Below are positions 24,889 through 33,045 of a DNA stretch of 33,045 nucleotides, one piece after another. Where the stretch lies: contig NZ_JARPVX010000041.1 of the NCBI RefSeq assembly GCF_033947565.1, positions 1 through 33,045 on the forward strand, read 5' to 3'. The notes under the pieces are model-generated. The model was given only the letters and a program-made list of their open reading frames with translations. It was not told where the DNA came from and searched no databases. The position numbers were made by a program, and so were the translations under genes. Every line of letters starts with the position of its first letter. Positions within the stretch are counted from its first letter, which is position 1. This DNA comes from Lichenihabitans sp033947565. Lineage in GTDB: Bacteria; Pseudomonadota; Alphaproteobacteria; Rhizobiales; Beijerinckiaceae.

Positions 24889-25106
24889 CCTCTGCCGCGC
24901 ATGATCGTCCAAGCTGCGCCCGATGCTGTCGCCGAACGCGGGTCGACGGGGCGCTTTGCAGGCGGATGGCCGCCCATGGGCCGACATCCCGCCCGGACAA
25001 AAGGGTTTCGCCTGTTCGGGGGGCCGCCGATCCTGCCGCCGCGAGCAGTCGCGGGACCGGGACTATGGACACCCTCCTTACGCCCGGCACGGACGATCCC
25101 CGATGA
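24885..25106 (+). CDS. Unrecognised 73-residue ORF linked by ATGA overlaps to cydD and cydC
   Basis: The ATG at 24885 overlaps the cydD stop as ATGA, and its own TGA at 25104-25106 overlaps the cydC ATG at 25103 as ATGA again. It would encode 73 residues rich in Arg and Ala, with four cysteines near the start (PSCARCCRR and ALCRR) and no membrane helix. I recognise no family. The double overlap is what one expects of a translated coupling ORF, and it explains how cydC could be translated despite a 214-base gap with no obvious ribosome site. The composition is also what random high-GC sequence gives, so it may not be a true protein. Confidence 0.3.
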   Translation: MTSAAHDRPSCARCCRRTRVDGALCRRMAAHGPTSRPDKRVSPVRGAADPAAASSRGTGTMDTLLTPGTDDPR

Positions 25107-26757
25107 GATCCCTTCTCACCTTCCGCGACCTGTTCGCGCGACAAGGGCGGGGCCTCGTCGCCACCCTGCTGTTGTCCCTGGTGTCCACGATGGCGGGCGT
25201 GGCCCTGCTTGGCATTTCGGGATGGTTCCTGACCGGCGCGGCTCTCACCACGGCCGCGCTGAGCTTCAACCTCTTCGGCCCTTCGGCCCTGGTACGCGGG
25301 CTGTCGTTCCTACGGATCGGGTCGCGCTACGGGGAAAAGCTCATCGGCCACGACGTGACGCTGAGGCTCCTGGCCGACATCCGCGGATGGCTGTTCGGGC
25401 GCCTCGTTCCCCGGGTGCCGCTTGGCGGACCGCGTTGGCGCCGTGGCGATCTGGTGTCGCGGCTCCTCGGCGATGTGGAGGCGCTCGACACGATGTTCAT
25501 CACGGCACTCGGCCCGACGTTGATCGTCGTGCTGGTCGGCCTTGGCGTGGAAGCGGCGTTGTTCGCGCTCCTTCCGTCCGCCACTGCCGTGTTCGGCATC
25601 GGGTTCGGTCTCGCCGTGGCCGGGCTTCCGATGCTCCTTGTGGCCACGACGCGCCATACGGGCCGCAGGCTGGTCGTCGCGAGTGCGGGGCTGCGATCGT
25701 CCGTTCTTGACGGGGTCGAGGGACACGCCGACCTCCTGTGCTTTGCCGCGACCGGGGCCATCCAGGCCGACGTCGAGCAGGCGGCCGGCACGCTGGCGCG
25801 CATCGGACACCGGCAGAGCCGCGCTGGCGCGGGCGCGTCGGCGGCGGCCTCGGTGTGCGCGGGCCTTACCNNNNNNNNNNGGCGGGCCTGGAGGCGGTCG
25901 GCAAAGGCATCCTCGGCGGCCCGATGCTGGTGGGGCTCGTGCTCGCGGTGCTGGCGAGCTTCGAGGCCGCTGCCGTGATGGTGCGCAACGCGGGCCGCTT
26001 CGGAGCGGCCCTGGCGGCGGCCGAGCGGCTGGCCGCGATCGCATCGACGGCGCCGGCGGTCGCCGAACCCGCCACCCCGCAGTCGCTGCCGCCTGGCAGC
26101 GACCTCACCTTCTCGGCGGTGTCGTTCTCCCATCGCCCGGAACGGCCGCTGCTGCGCGGACTGACCTTGCATTGCCCGGCCGGATCGCGCGTTGCGATCG
26201 TGGGCGAAAGCGGCTGTGGGAAGTCGACGCTGCTCGACCTCGCACTGCGCCTGGCTGATCCGGCCGAGGGTCTCGTGCGCGTCGCGGGCGCGGATGTCTC
26301 CAGCGTGGCGCAAGCCGACCTCCACGCCCGGGTGGCCCTGATGAGCCAGACTACGCCCGTGTTTCTGGGCACGGTGGGCGACAATCTCCGCCTCGGGCGG
26401 CCCGACGCGGATGATGCGGCACTGTGGCGTGCCTTGGATCAGGCGCGCCTCCGCTCCTTCGTGGAAGGCCTGCCCGACGGCCTCCACACGTGGTGCGGAG
26501 AAGGGGGACGGACCTTGTCGGCCGGCCAGGCCCGCCGGATCTGCCTCGCACGCACGCTGTTGAGCCCTGCCGCCATCCTGTTGCTGGATGAGCCCACGAG
26601 CGGTCTCGACCAGGAGACGGAGCGGGCTTTCCTGCACGATCTCGCCTGCGCCACGGCCGGTCGCACCGTTGTCCTCGTCACCCACGCGGCCCTGCCGCCC
26701 GGAACGGCAGACCGGGTTTTCCGGCTGACGAATGGACGGCTCGAACGGATCGGGTGA
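25103..26757 (+). CDS. cydC: Thiol reductant ABC exporter subunit CydC (interrupted by an assembly gap)
   Basis: The second half of the CydDC exporter. The ATG at 25103 starts MRSLLTFRDLFARQGRG, the usual N-terminus. The membrane domain has GISGWFLTGAAL and FLRIGSRYGEKLIGHD. After 10 N at 25871-25880 the protein continues in another frame with AGLEAVGKGILGGPMLVGLVLAVLASFEA, then an ATPase domain with Walker A GESGCGKST, signature LSAGQARRICLAR (Ala for the usual second Gly) and Walker B ILLLDEPTSGLD. The two frames differ only because the N-run is arbitrary in length, and a handful of residues of one helix is missing. So the gene is probably intact in the organism. It ends 6 bases from the convergent fnr-type gene. 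Confidence 0.9.
25871..25880. other. Assembly gap (10 N) within cydC
   Basis: The left frame ends exactly on a codon boundary at 25870, while on the right base 25881 is the third base of a codon. If cydC is intact, the true missing length is therefore 3k+2 bases, which 10 is not. The N-run is a placeholder. Comparison with other CydC proteins suggests a loss of very roughly ten to fifteen residues. Confidence 0.9.
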
Positions 26758-26763
26758 GCGGCG

Positions 26764-27483
26764 TCAGGCGGACCAGCCCGCCACGGCCTGGAGTGCGTGG
26801 CGATCCACGAGCGTGACGTGGTGCGGGTCGGGCAGATGGATGAGGTCCTGTACCTTGAGCTTGGTGAAGGAGCGGCTCACCGTCTCGACCGTGAGGCCGA
26901 GGTAGTCGGCGATGTCGGCCCGGGTCATCGGCAGATTGACCACGTCGCCGGCTTGGCCTGCCGCGGCAGCCCGTTGCGCCGTCACCAGCAGGAAGGAGGC
27001 AACCTTTTCGACCGGCGCAAGCCGTCCCAGCACGATCTGATTGTCCCGTGCCTGTCTCAGCGCCGTTCGCGTCATCAGGTGAAGCCTGTCCTTGAGGCGC
27101 GGAAAACGCGCCATCAGTCCGTCCATCTGAGCAACCGGGAAGCTGCACAATTGCGAAGGCACGACGGCCTCAGCGCTCAGCGCGTAAGTGTCGTCGTCGG
27201 CCAGCCCCAGATAGTCGCCCGGCATTAGAAAGCCGGTGATCTGCCGCCGTCCGTCCGGCAGAAGGGTCGACAGGCGCAACATGCCACCCGTGAGGCTGTA
27301 TACGCGGCGGCGCGGGTCGCCCTCGTGCACGAGGGTCGCGTTGGCGTCGAGCGCCGTGGCGGTCATGATGGCCTCGAGCGCTCCGACGTCCTGGTCATCG
27401 AGCGCCGCGCAGATGGCCTGCCTCCGCACATCGCACGCCAGGCACGCATGGCAGGGATCACGATGAGGGCGGTCCCAGTTCAT
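26764..27483 (-). CDS. FNR-type oxygen-sensing transcriptional regulator (FnrN-like)
   Basis: A Crp/Fnr-family regulator of 239 residues. Its N-terminal cysteines (C11, C14, C17 and C25 in CHACLACDVRRQAIC) and a central C113 (PSQLCSFP) supply the four ligands of an oxygen-labile 4Fe-4S cluster, in the CX2CX7C spacing of rhizobial FnrN. A cyclic-nucleotide-binding-like domain follows. The C-terminal helix-turn-helix reads TRADIADYLGLTVETVSRSFTKL; the E-x-V-S-R pattern is the one that recognises TTGAT. It is convergent with cydC, and the cyd promoter carries a perfect TTGAT-N4-ATCAA site, so it very likely activates cytochrome bd when oxygen is low. No FNR box is visible before its own start. 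Confidence 0.92.
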   Translation of the reverse strand: MNWDRPHRDPCHACLACDVRRQAICAALDDQDVGALEAIMTATALDANATLVHEGDPRRRVYSLTGGMLRLSTLLPDGRRQITGFLMPGDYLGLADDDTYALSAEAVVPSQLCSFPVAQMDGLMARFPRLKDRLHLMTRTALRQARDNQIVLGRLAPVEKVASFLLVTAQRAAAAGQAGDVVNLPMTRADIADYLGLTVETVSRSFTKLKVQDLIHLPDPHHVTLVDRHALQAVAGWSA

Positions 27484-27857
27484 CCGACGGCTTTACCTCT
27501 TAGACCTACAACTTCGTGCTGGTCAGCATTCGACGCTGGCTGCCGTTCACTTCCATTTGCCGCTTATCACCGCTTTTCGTTCGAAGAGGTCAAGGAACAG
27601 AACGGCGTGACATCGTAGCCATCATCTGTGCAGCACCCATGTCCTCCTCAGCCTGACCCAAAGCGCTGGAGGTCAGCACGCTCAAACGGCTGCTTTCGGG
27701 CGAGACTTCCAACCTACAGCATGACCAATGTGGGCGCGCATACGTCCGTTCACGGGCATAGGATCGTCGCGCCGCAGCGGCGTGAACATCGGCGCGACCG
27801 TAGCGGCCTTGGGATGCTTCATCAGGACCTCGGGCAAACGGCCGCCGGTCGAGCTCA
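27484..27857. other. Gene-free stretch between the FNR-type gene and the patatin gene
   Basis: About 370 bases holding the presumed fnr promoter on the left, with AT-richer sequence from 27490 to 27600. I see no credible ORF, FNR box or strong hairpin. The open frames here are shadows. Confidence 0.4.
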
Positions 27858-28742
27858 TCACGATGGCTTGTCCGAGAACATGGCCAGACCAGCCGCGATC
27901 GCGCGACCTTGTGCTCGGCCGGCCTCGGCCGCAGGGATCCGGGTGTCGGGTGAGAGCGGGTTTTGGCCGATCGCTTTGCGCGCGGCATCGTCTGGTTCGA
28001 TGACGCGCGTCCGGGCACCGTCTCGATGCAAGACCTCGACTTGGCTGGAAAGGTTGCTGCTGCCCGGCAGCGTCACGCCCCCGGTACCCAGAGGCGAGAT
28101 CACAACGATGGTTTCAGACCCGGCTGCGAGATCTGCATTGTCCGACGAACGGATGCCGCCGTCCATGTAATGACGATCGCCGATGCTCACGGGTGGCCAT
28201 AAGCCTGGGACGGCACAACTCGCCGCCACTGCGTCCACGAGTTCGACCCCTGACAGACGGTCGAAGACCCGGGGTTCTCCCGTTGTGATGTCGACTGCCA
28301 CGATCTTCAGCACCCGGTCGGGCCACTTATGTTCCGGAAGACGTGCTGCAATCACATTCCGCCGCACGGATTCAGGTACCGTCGTGGTGTTCACCGCCAG
28401 GTCGCCAATCCGGCGGGTTCGTTCGGTCGGATCCGAAAGCTCGAACAAGACGGGAAGTGCGTGACTGACCAACTCGAGAAGGTGCGGTTTCGGCTGAAGT
28501 TCCGCGACCTGCCTCGCCGGGTCGACTTGCCGCTGAAAGAGATCGTCGAGACGCGTGTCACCTGCGATCTGGGCAGCGACGGTCGAGCCCGCCGAGGTCC
28601 CGATCAGCGTATCGGTGACGCCGTGCAGGTCCACGCCTTCATCGCTCAGGCCGAGCAGCAGTCCCGTCATCCACGCGATGCCGGCTACGCCACCGCCGCC
28701 GAGCACCAGCGCGCGTCCTCTCAGAGTGTTTGGTTTGCCCAT
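27858..28742 (-). CDS. Patatin-like phospholipase (RssA-type serine hydrolase)
   Basis: A 294-residue patatin-fold hydrolase. The oxyanion-hole motif LVLGGGGVAGIAW lies near 13-24, the nucleophile elbow is GTSAG with S50, and the catalytic Asp is D194 in MDGGIRSSDNADLA. Together these give the Ser-Asp dyad that cleaves acyl esters. There is no signal peptide or membrane segment, so it is a cytoplasmic RssA/NTE-like protein rather than a secreted toxin. It starts 14 bases after the aldo/keto reductase stop, so the two are co-transcribed. The substrate is unknown. Confidence 0.88.
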   Translation of the reverse strand: MGKPNTLRGRALVLGGGGVAGIAWMTGLLLGLSDEGVDLHGVTDTLIGTSAGSTVAAQIAGDTRLDDLFQRQVDPARQVAELQPKPHLLELVSHALPVLFELSDPTERTRRIGDLAVNTTTVPESVRRNVIAARLPEHKWPDRVLKIVAVDITTGEPRVFDRLSGVELVDAVAASCAVPGLWPPVSIGDRHYMDGGIRSSDNADLAAGSETIVVISPLGTGGVTLPGSSNLSSQVEVLHRDGARTRVIEPDDAARKAIGQNPLSPDTRIPAAEAGRAQGRAIAAGLAMFSDKPS

Positions 28743-28756
28743 CGGTGCCTCGTTCG

Positions 28757-29812
28757 TCAGCGTGATGTCCTACGCGGATCACCGGCCAACTGCTTACGAC
28801 GAAATTCGCCCTGGAAGGCATGCATCCAGCCGGGATACTCGGCCGGCAGCGCGCTCACCGCATCGATCGCCGCGAGATCGTCGTGGCTGAGTTCGACCGT
28901 CGTCGCTGCGATATTGTCCTTCAGTTGATCCACGCGCTTGGCGCCGACGATGACGCTGGTCACGACCTTCTGGTGCAACAGCCAAGAGAGCGCGATCTGT
29001 GCCACCGACACCCCGCGTGCGTCCGCCATCGGCTTGAGCACGTCGATCACATCCCAGGCCCGATCCTTCTTCACGGGAGGAAAGTCGAAGGACAGCCGTC
29101 GGCTCCCCTGCTCGCCCTGCGCTTCGCGCGTGTACTTGCCCGACAACAGGCCGCCTGCCAGAGGGCTCCATACGAGCAGGCCGACGTCCTCGGACTTCAT
29201 CATCGGGACGAGTTCGCGCTCGAGATCGCGCCCGGCGACGGTGTAGTAGGCCTGGACGGTTTCGACGCGGGCAAGGCCCAACCTCTCGGAAATGCCAAGC
29301 GCCTTGGTGATTTGCCAAGCCGCCCAGTTCGACACGCCCACGTAGCGGACGTGGCCGTGCTGAACCAGGATGTCGAGAGCCCGCAAGGTTTCCTCGATCG
29401 GGGTTGCCGGGTCGAAGCTATGCAACTGGTAGAGGTCGATGTGGTCGGCCTTGAGCCGCTTGAGGCTTGCCTTGCAGGCGTCAATGAGGTGGACGCGCGA
29501 CGAACCACGGCTGTTGGCTCCCTTGCCGGTCTCGCCGAACGCCTTGGTGGCCACCACAACGTCGTCCCGTGCGATGCCGAGGTTTTGCAGCGCCTGGCCG
29601 GTGATTTCCTCCGATCGTCCTTGAGAATACACGTCGGCCGTGTCGATGAAGTTGATGCCCTGGTCGAAGGCCATTCTGACGAGATCGTCGGCTTCGCCCT
29701 GCTGCAAGTTGCCGATCTTGCTCCAGATCTCGCCGGTGCCGCCGAACGTCATGGTGCCGAGGCACAGTTCGGACACGAACAGGCCGGTCCGGCCAAGCTT
29801 GTTGTACCGCAT
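28757..29812 (-). CDS. Aldo/keto reductase
   Basis: A 351-residue NADPH-dependent reductase with a TIM-barrel fold. The catalytic tetrad is complete: D57 (NFIDTADVY), Y62, K90 (VVVATK) and H131 (LYQLHSFDP). The family blocks RYVGVSNWAAWQ and VWSPLAGGLLSGKYTRE, and the cofactor-phosphate region near VTSVIVGAKRVDQLKDNI, are present. It resembles the YajO/IolS-type branch. The ATG at 29812 is chosen because GGAG lies 9 bases upstream and MRYNKLGRTGLFVSELCLGTM is the standard start; the frame opens further up without similarity. Its substrate cannot be read from the sequence. It is cotranscribed with the patatin gene. The 256 bases upstream, to the oxidoreductase stop, hold no gene. Confidence 0.92.
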   Translation of the reverse strand: MRYNKLGRTGLFVSELCLGTMTFGGTGEIWSKIGNLQQGEADDLVRMAFDQGINFIDTADVYSQGRSEEITGQALQNLGIARDDVVVATKAFGETGKGANSRGSSRVHLIDACKASLKRLKADHIDLYQLHSFDPATPIEETLRALDILVQHGHVRYVGVSNWAAWQITKALGISERLGLARVETVQAYYTVAGRDLERELVPMMKSEDVGLLVWSPLAGGLLSGKYTREAQGEQGSRRLSFDFPPVKKDRAWDVIDVLKPMADARGVSVAQIALSWLLHQKVVTSVIVGAKRVDQLKDNIAATTVELSHDDLAAIDAVSALPAEYPGWMHAFQGEFRRKQLAGDPRRTSR

Positions 29813-30068
29813 GAGACTTTCTCCGATGGCAGGGGGGGCATGGATGACGTTTTTGGGTTCGACCCGCACGGCATGCAAGACAGGCAGAACACGGGAACGC
29901 GCGCGTCACCTAGTATCAGGAATTGCATGGGGCCCGAGTGCGCGGCAAGCTCGCGCCCAGACGACGGTCGGCGTCCATGAGGTTTTTGGGACCAACAGCG
30001 ACGCATCGACGACCACTCACTCGCATCGACATGGGCGGACCGGTGAGCAGACCATGTGCGGTGTAGCG

Positions 30069-31283
30069 CTATCCACCCCAAGCATAGATATTGTTGTACA
30101 AACTGAGGGACTGTTGTCGGTTCGCTTCAACGTCAACATGTGAGAAGCGGTTCAAGCGAAACGGCTCGAGGTCGATCCACGGGGCGCGGCCGAGCATCAG
30201 TTCAGCCAAAGCACGGCCCGCTCCTCCGGCATGCGTGACCCAGAGTGCTTCCGCGACCCAGAGTTCGGGGCGCCCGTCGACTTGGCCGATGAGGGGTAAC
30301 CCGTCAGGCGTCATCGACAGGAGGCCGTTCAGTTTTTGTTCGAGCGCGGTTTGACCGAGCAGGGGAACGAGGTCGTGTTCGAGATCATCGAGCAGACCGT
30401 GTGAGGGGAACGGCATGTCGGCGGTCGTCATGGCCTGTGGGTCCGTCGCGGTCGGCAGATGGCTGAACCAGCCGAAGCCCAGGCGGTCACCGTGCTCTCG
30501 CAGGTAGAACAGCCGCTCGACATCCCGAACGAACGGGTGCGTGGCCTCGGCGGAACTGCCAGCCAGCGTGGCCACTGGTGCCGTCGTGACATAAGGATGC
30601 TGCACCGGAACGATCGGCAGCGCGACATCCAGCGTGTCGAGCAGAAAGCGGCCCCAGATCCCCGTGGCGATGACGACCCGGTCGCAGCTTAGAACGGTGT
30701 CGGCGGTCCTCACGCCCGCGACGTGTCCGCCGACCCGCTCGAAGCCGGTCACCTCCGTGTTTTCGCGAAACGCCACCCCAAGCGCGGCCGCCTCGGCCTG
30801 AATGGCCCACAAGCCCCGTTTGACGTCCAGAACGCCGTCATCGGGGAGGAAGAGGCCTGCGGCGATTACGTCGGGATTGAGGTAGGGCACCCGTTCGACG
30901 ACTTCTTCGCTCGTCATCAATCGTGCCCGCAGTCCACGCTCGGTGGCGACATGGAATTTACGCTCGATCTCACCAAGTCGCGTTCGATCGCGAGCGATCT
31001 CGATGCTTCCGACGCGGGTCAAGGCTGGTGTTCCGGTGGGAAGCTCGGCAAGCAGCGAGGCTGTCTCGCAGGCCATCGCGGACAGCGAGGCCGAAGCGGC
31101 GTTGCGTCCCAGAAGGCCGGGAGCATGTCCGGTCGAGCCTGCCGGTGCATTCAGAGAACCGCGGTCGAGCACCAGGATGTCGCGCTGCCCCATGCGGGCA
31201 AGATGGAGCGCAAGCGCGCTACCCACGATCCCCGCACCGACAATCACCGTCTGGGCATGATCCGCATGGAAGGGCTTCGACAT
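30069..31283 (-). CDS. DAO-family FAD-dependent oxidoreductase, dimethylglycine/sarcosine dehydrogenase-like
   Basis: A 404-residue flavoprotein. The FAD-binding GAGIVG lies at 16-21 after TVIV, with D40 ending the second strand. GSTGHAPG at 49-56 matches the region that in dimethylglycine and sarcosine dehydrogenases carries a flavin-linked His. The C-terminal LSMTPDGLPLIGQVDGRPELWVAEALWVTHAGGAGRALAELMLGR is the usual DAO ending. The enlarged family members continue into folate-binding GcvT domains; this protein stops soon after at LYNNIYAWGG. It is therefore either a genuine single-domain oxidase or a truncated relative. The ribosome site is weak. A secondary or tertiary N-methyl amino acid is a likely substrate, but this is inference. 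Confidence 0.82.
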   Translation of the reverse strand: MSKPFHADHAQTVIVGAGIVGSALALHLARMGQRDILVLDRGSLNAPAGSTGHAPGLLGRNAASASLSAMACETASLLAELPTGTPALTRVGSIEIARDRTRLGEIERKFHVATERGLRARLMTSEEVVERVPYLNPDVIAAGLFLPDDGVLDVKRGLWAIQAEAAALGVAFRENTEVTGFERVGGHVAGVRTADTVLSCDRVVIATGIWGRFLLDTLDVALPIVPVQHPYVTTAPVATLAGSSAEATHPFVRDVERLFYLREHGDRLGFGWFSHLPTATDPQAMTTADMPFPSHGLLDDLEHDLVPLLGQTALEQKLNGLLSMTPDGLPLIGQVDGRPELWVAEALWVTHAGGAGRALAELMLGRAPWIDLEPFRLNRFSHVDVEANRQQSLSLYNNIYAWGG

Positions 31284-31508
31284 TCAACACACCCGGGCTG
31301 GTAACGGTGCGACGATCTTAAGCGGACCGGTGGGGAGCGCTAGCGACTGGATGGTCACGGCCCCATCGCGGTGATCGTCGGCTCCCGTCTTGCGGCCGTC
31401 GCTGGTCAGCGGAGGCGGGAGATGACAGGGTTGTCAGCAGGCATACCGTTGTTCTCGCGCTGCGACACGCGACTGTCCGGATTGCAATGATCTGAGAAGG
31501 AGTCCGTC

Positions 31509-32120
31509 TTGATCGAACTGCATCACCTCGACCAATCGCGATCGATCCGGGTTCTCTGGCTGCTCGAGGAACTGGGCGTTCCCTTCACGCTCATTCCGTA
31601 CCAGCGTGACGAGAATCATCGCGCGCCGCCGGCCCTCAAGGCAGTCCATTTGCTCGGCAAATCGCCGGTGATCGTCGATGGGTCCCTCGTTCTGGCCGAA
31701 TCGAGCGCGATCCTGCGGTATCTCGAGGCCCGCTACGGCAATGGTCGCTTCACGCCGCCGGCCGGCAGCGATGCGGCAGCCGTTCACGACGGCTGGGTCG
31801 ATTACGTCGAGGGTTCGGCCGCCTTCCCGATCATGCTGAAGGTGATCGGCGACATGACCGGGGGACTCCCGGAGGCCTTGTCGGGGTTCGTGTTGCCTCA
31901 GCTAGACGCCACCTTTGGCTACATAGGCGAGCGGGTCGGCGCCGGTCCCTTCCTCATGGGCGACAGACTGATGCTGGCCGACATGCAGATGCTCTACCTA
32001 TTGCAGGTCGCAGAGCGTTTCGGTCTCCTAGGCGATCATCCGAAGGTCGCAGCCTACCTCGCTCTGCTCATTCAGCAGCCTGGCCTCAAGAAGGCGATCG
32101 AACGCGGCGGCTCCTTGTAG
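31509..32120 (+). CDS. Glutathione S-transferase family protein (TTG start)
   Basis: A 203-residue protein with an N-terminal thioredoxin-like domain and a C-terminal helical domain. ELHHLDQSRSIRVLWLLEELG places a Ser where the glutathione-activating residue usually sits. LLGKSPVIVDG gives the cis-Pro loop, and AESSAILRYLEARYG binds the glutathione gamma-glutamyl group. The start is TTG with AGAAGGAG seven bases upstream and no better ATG. The usual role is conjugation or reduction of small electrophiles; the substrate is unknown. It is divergent from the FAD oxidoreductase across 225 bases that contain no gene, and convergent with the hydrolase at its right. Confidence 0.9.
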   Translation: MIELHHLDQSRSIRVLWLLEELGVPFTLIPYQRDENHRAPPALKAVHLLGKSPVIVDGSLVLAESSAILRYLEARYGNGRFTPPAGSDAAAVHDGWVDYVEGSAAFPIMLKVIGDMTGGLPEALSGFVLPQLDATFGYIGERVGAGPFLMGDRLMLADMQMLYLLQVAERFGLLGDHPKVAAYLALLIQQPGLKKAIERGGSL

Positions 32121-32249
32121 AGCGAGAGCAAAGGCCTCGTGCTGGGAGGGCATTCGCTGACCTATCGATCCGGCCTGACCAGCGCCGATGCTGGCTGACG
32201 CCGCCGCCAGTCACCGACAAGACGTCGTCCGGCGTTCGCTGTCACGGTG

Positions 32250-32975
32250 TCATGCGGCGAAAACCTCCGTAAAGAAAGACTGCATGCTGGCCCAGGAGCG
32301 CGCATCCGTCTTGGCGTCGTAGCGCACCATCTCGGGGCGATTCATCCGATCGGCGTTCTTGTTGGTGAAGCTGTGCACCACCCCGCCATAGACGTGCAAC
32401 TGCCAGTCGACCCCACCCGCCCGCATCTCTTCCTCGAAGGCCCTGCGCTCGTCGAAGGGAACGGCCGGATCGTCCGCGCCAATGCAGGCCAGCACCTTGC
32501 CCTTGATGCTCGTGGCGTCCTGCGGTCGGGCGGTCAGCAGCCCGGAATGGAACCCGACCACGCCGGCCAGGTCCGCTCCGCTGCGCGCGAGCTCAAGCGC
32601 CATGGTGCCGCCGAAGCAGAAGCCGATGGCCCCGATCCGGGCTTGATCGACGCCGGGCTGTTTCAGCAGCGCATCCAGTCCACCGCGGGCGCGGGCGCGG
32701 GTGCTCGCCGGGTCGGCGCGCATCGGACCGATCAGGCCCATCACGGCCCCGAGGTCATCCAGAACCTGCCCTCCACCATGGAGATCGCAGGCGAGCGCCA
32801 CATAGCCAAGACCCGCCAAGCGCTCCGCGCGGGACTTCGCATGATAGCCGAGGCCGAACGCTTCGGGAAAGACCAGGACGCCGGGCCGCGGCGCAGCAGT
32901 GGCATCTTGGGCGTAGAGCTGGCCGATCATGGACAGGCCATCGGCCACGTAGTTGATGGTTTCGCTTCGGATCAT
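32250..32975 (-). CDS. Dienelactone hydrolase family protein
   Basis: An alpha/beta hydrolase of 241 residues with the family's Cys nucleophile: C120 in GFCFGG, D169 in GADDPAVP and H201 in VVHSFTNKNADR. E38 in VFPEAFGL stands where dienelactone hydrolases hold the Glu that controls the Cys. The end, RYDAKTDARSWASMQSFFTEVF, is typical. The start is set at the ATG at 32975, with GAGCGAG five bases upstream; a GTG at 32981 would add two residues. Many members act on general esters or lactones rather than chloroaromatic intermediates, and no aromatic degradation genes are nearby, so the substrate is open. Confidence 0.9.
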   Translation of the reverse strand: MIRSETINYVADGLSMIGQLYAQDATAAPRPGVLVFPEAFGLGYHAKSRAERLAGLGYVALACDLHGGGQVLDDLGAVMGLIGPMRADPASTRARARGGLDALLKQPGVDQARIGAIGFCFGGTMALELARSGADLAGVVGFHSGLLTARPQDATSIKGKVLACIGADDPAVPFDERRAFEEEMRAGGVDWQLHVYGGVVHSFTNKNADRMNRPEMVRYDAKTDARSWASMQSFFTEVFAA

Positions 32976-33045
32976 GGGCACTCGCTCATGGAGCTACGCG
33001 GGAATTTGGGTGACGCGGCAGTCAGGCGGCGCGGTCTGACGTGCG

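Overview
The window is about 33 kb of high-GC DNA. It has GC-rich third codon positions, long shadow ORFs on the antisense strands, a rhizobial-type FnrN-like regulator, a proteobacterial IolC fused to a DUF2090 domain, and a two-HAMP chemoreceptor. Together these suggest an alphaproteobacterium, probably in the order Hyphomicrobiales. I cannot name a genus from sequence reading alone. A run of 10 N inside cydC shows that this is a draft scaffold.

Region 1 (1-715) holds the remains of older sugar or inositol genes. An internal piece of a Gfo/Idh/MocA (IolG-like) dehydrogenase runs, out of frame, into the C-terminal half of an IolE-like TIM-barrel enzyme. Region 2 (1089-8674, minus strand) is an inositol uptake and oxidation operon in the order iolI, periplasmic binding protein 1, iolG, binding protein 2, iolH-like gene, ABC ATPase, ABC permease. 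Binding protein 2 is broken by an in-frame TAG at codon 186, exactly where its intact paralogue two genes upstream has Gln. Region 3 (8891-15699, plus strand) is the divergent RpiR-type regulator (iolR) followed by iolC-DUF2090, iolD, iolE and iolB. The two regions together supply import, dehydrogenation (IolG), inosose isomerisation (IolI, possibly IolH), dehydration (IolE), ring opening (IolD), isomerisation (IolB), and phosphorylation plus probable aldol cleavage (IolC). The last step, iolA (malonate-semialdehyde dehydrogenase), is not in the window. TGGAAT-type half-sites in inverted pairs lie in both control regions and are good IolR operator candidates. The iolC leader also carries a hairpin that covers a strong Shine-Dalgarno and a 10-codon upstream ORF.

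Region 4 (16103-18301) is one methyl-accepting chemotaxis protein. Region 5 (18611-27483) is a complete cytochrome bd oxygen-limitation module. It comprises cydA-cydB-cydX-hemN on the minus strand, the cydD-cydC exporter on the plus strand (cydC interrupted by the assembly gap), and a four-cysteine FNR-type regulator converging on cydC. A perfect FNR box (TTGATTTCAATCAA) sits between the divergent cydA and cydD. hemN overlaps cydX by ATGA, which couples anaerobic haem synthesis to the haem-rich oxidase.

Region 6 (27858-33045) contains unrelated accessory metabolism: a patatin-like hydrolase and an aldo/keto reductase in one operon, a single-domain DAO-type FAD oxidoreductase, a glutathione S-transferase-like protein and a dienelactone hydrolase family protein. 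I saw no tRNA, rRNA, CRISPR array, transposase or phage gene. The most notable unexplained items are the amber-interrupted binding protein, the iolC leader structure, the paired half-sites, and a 73-codon ORF joined by ATGA overlaps to both cydD and cydC.
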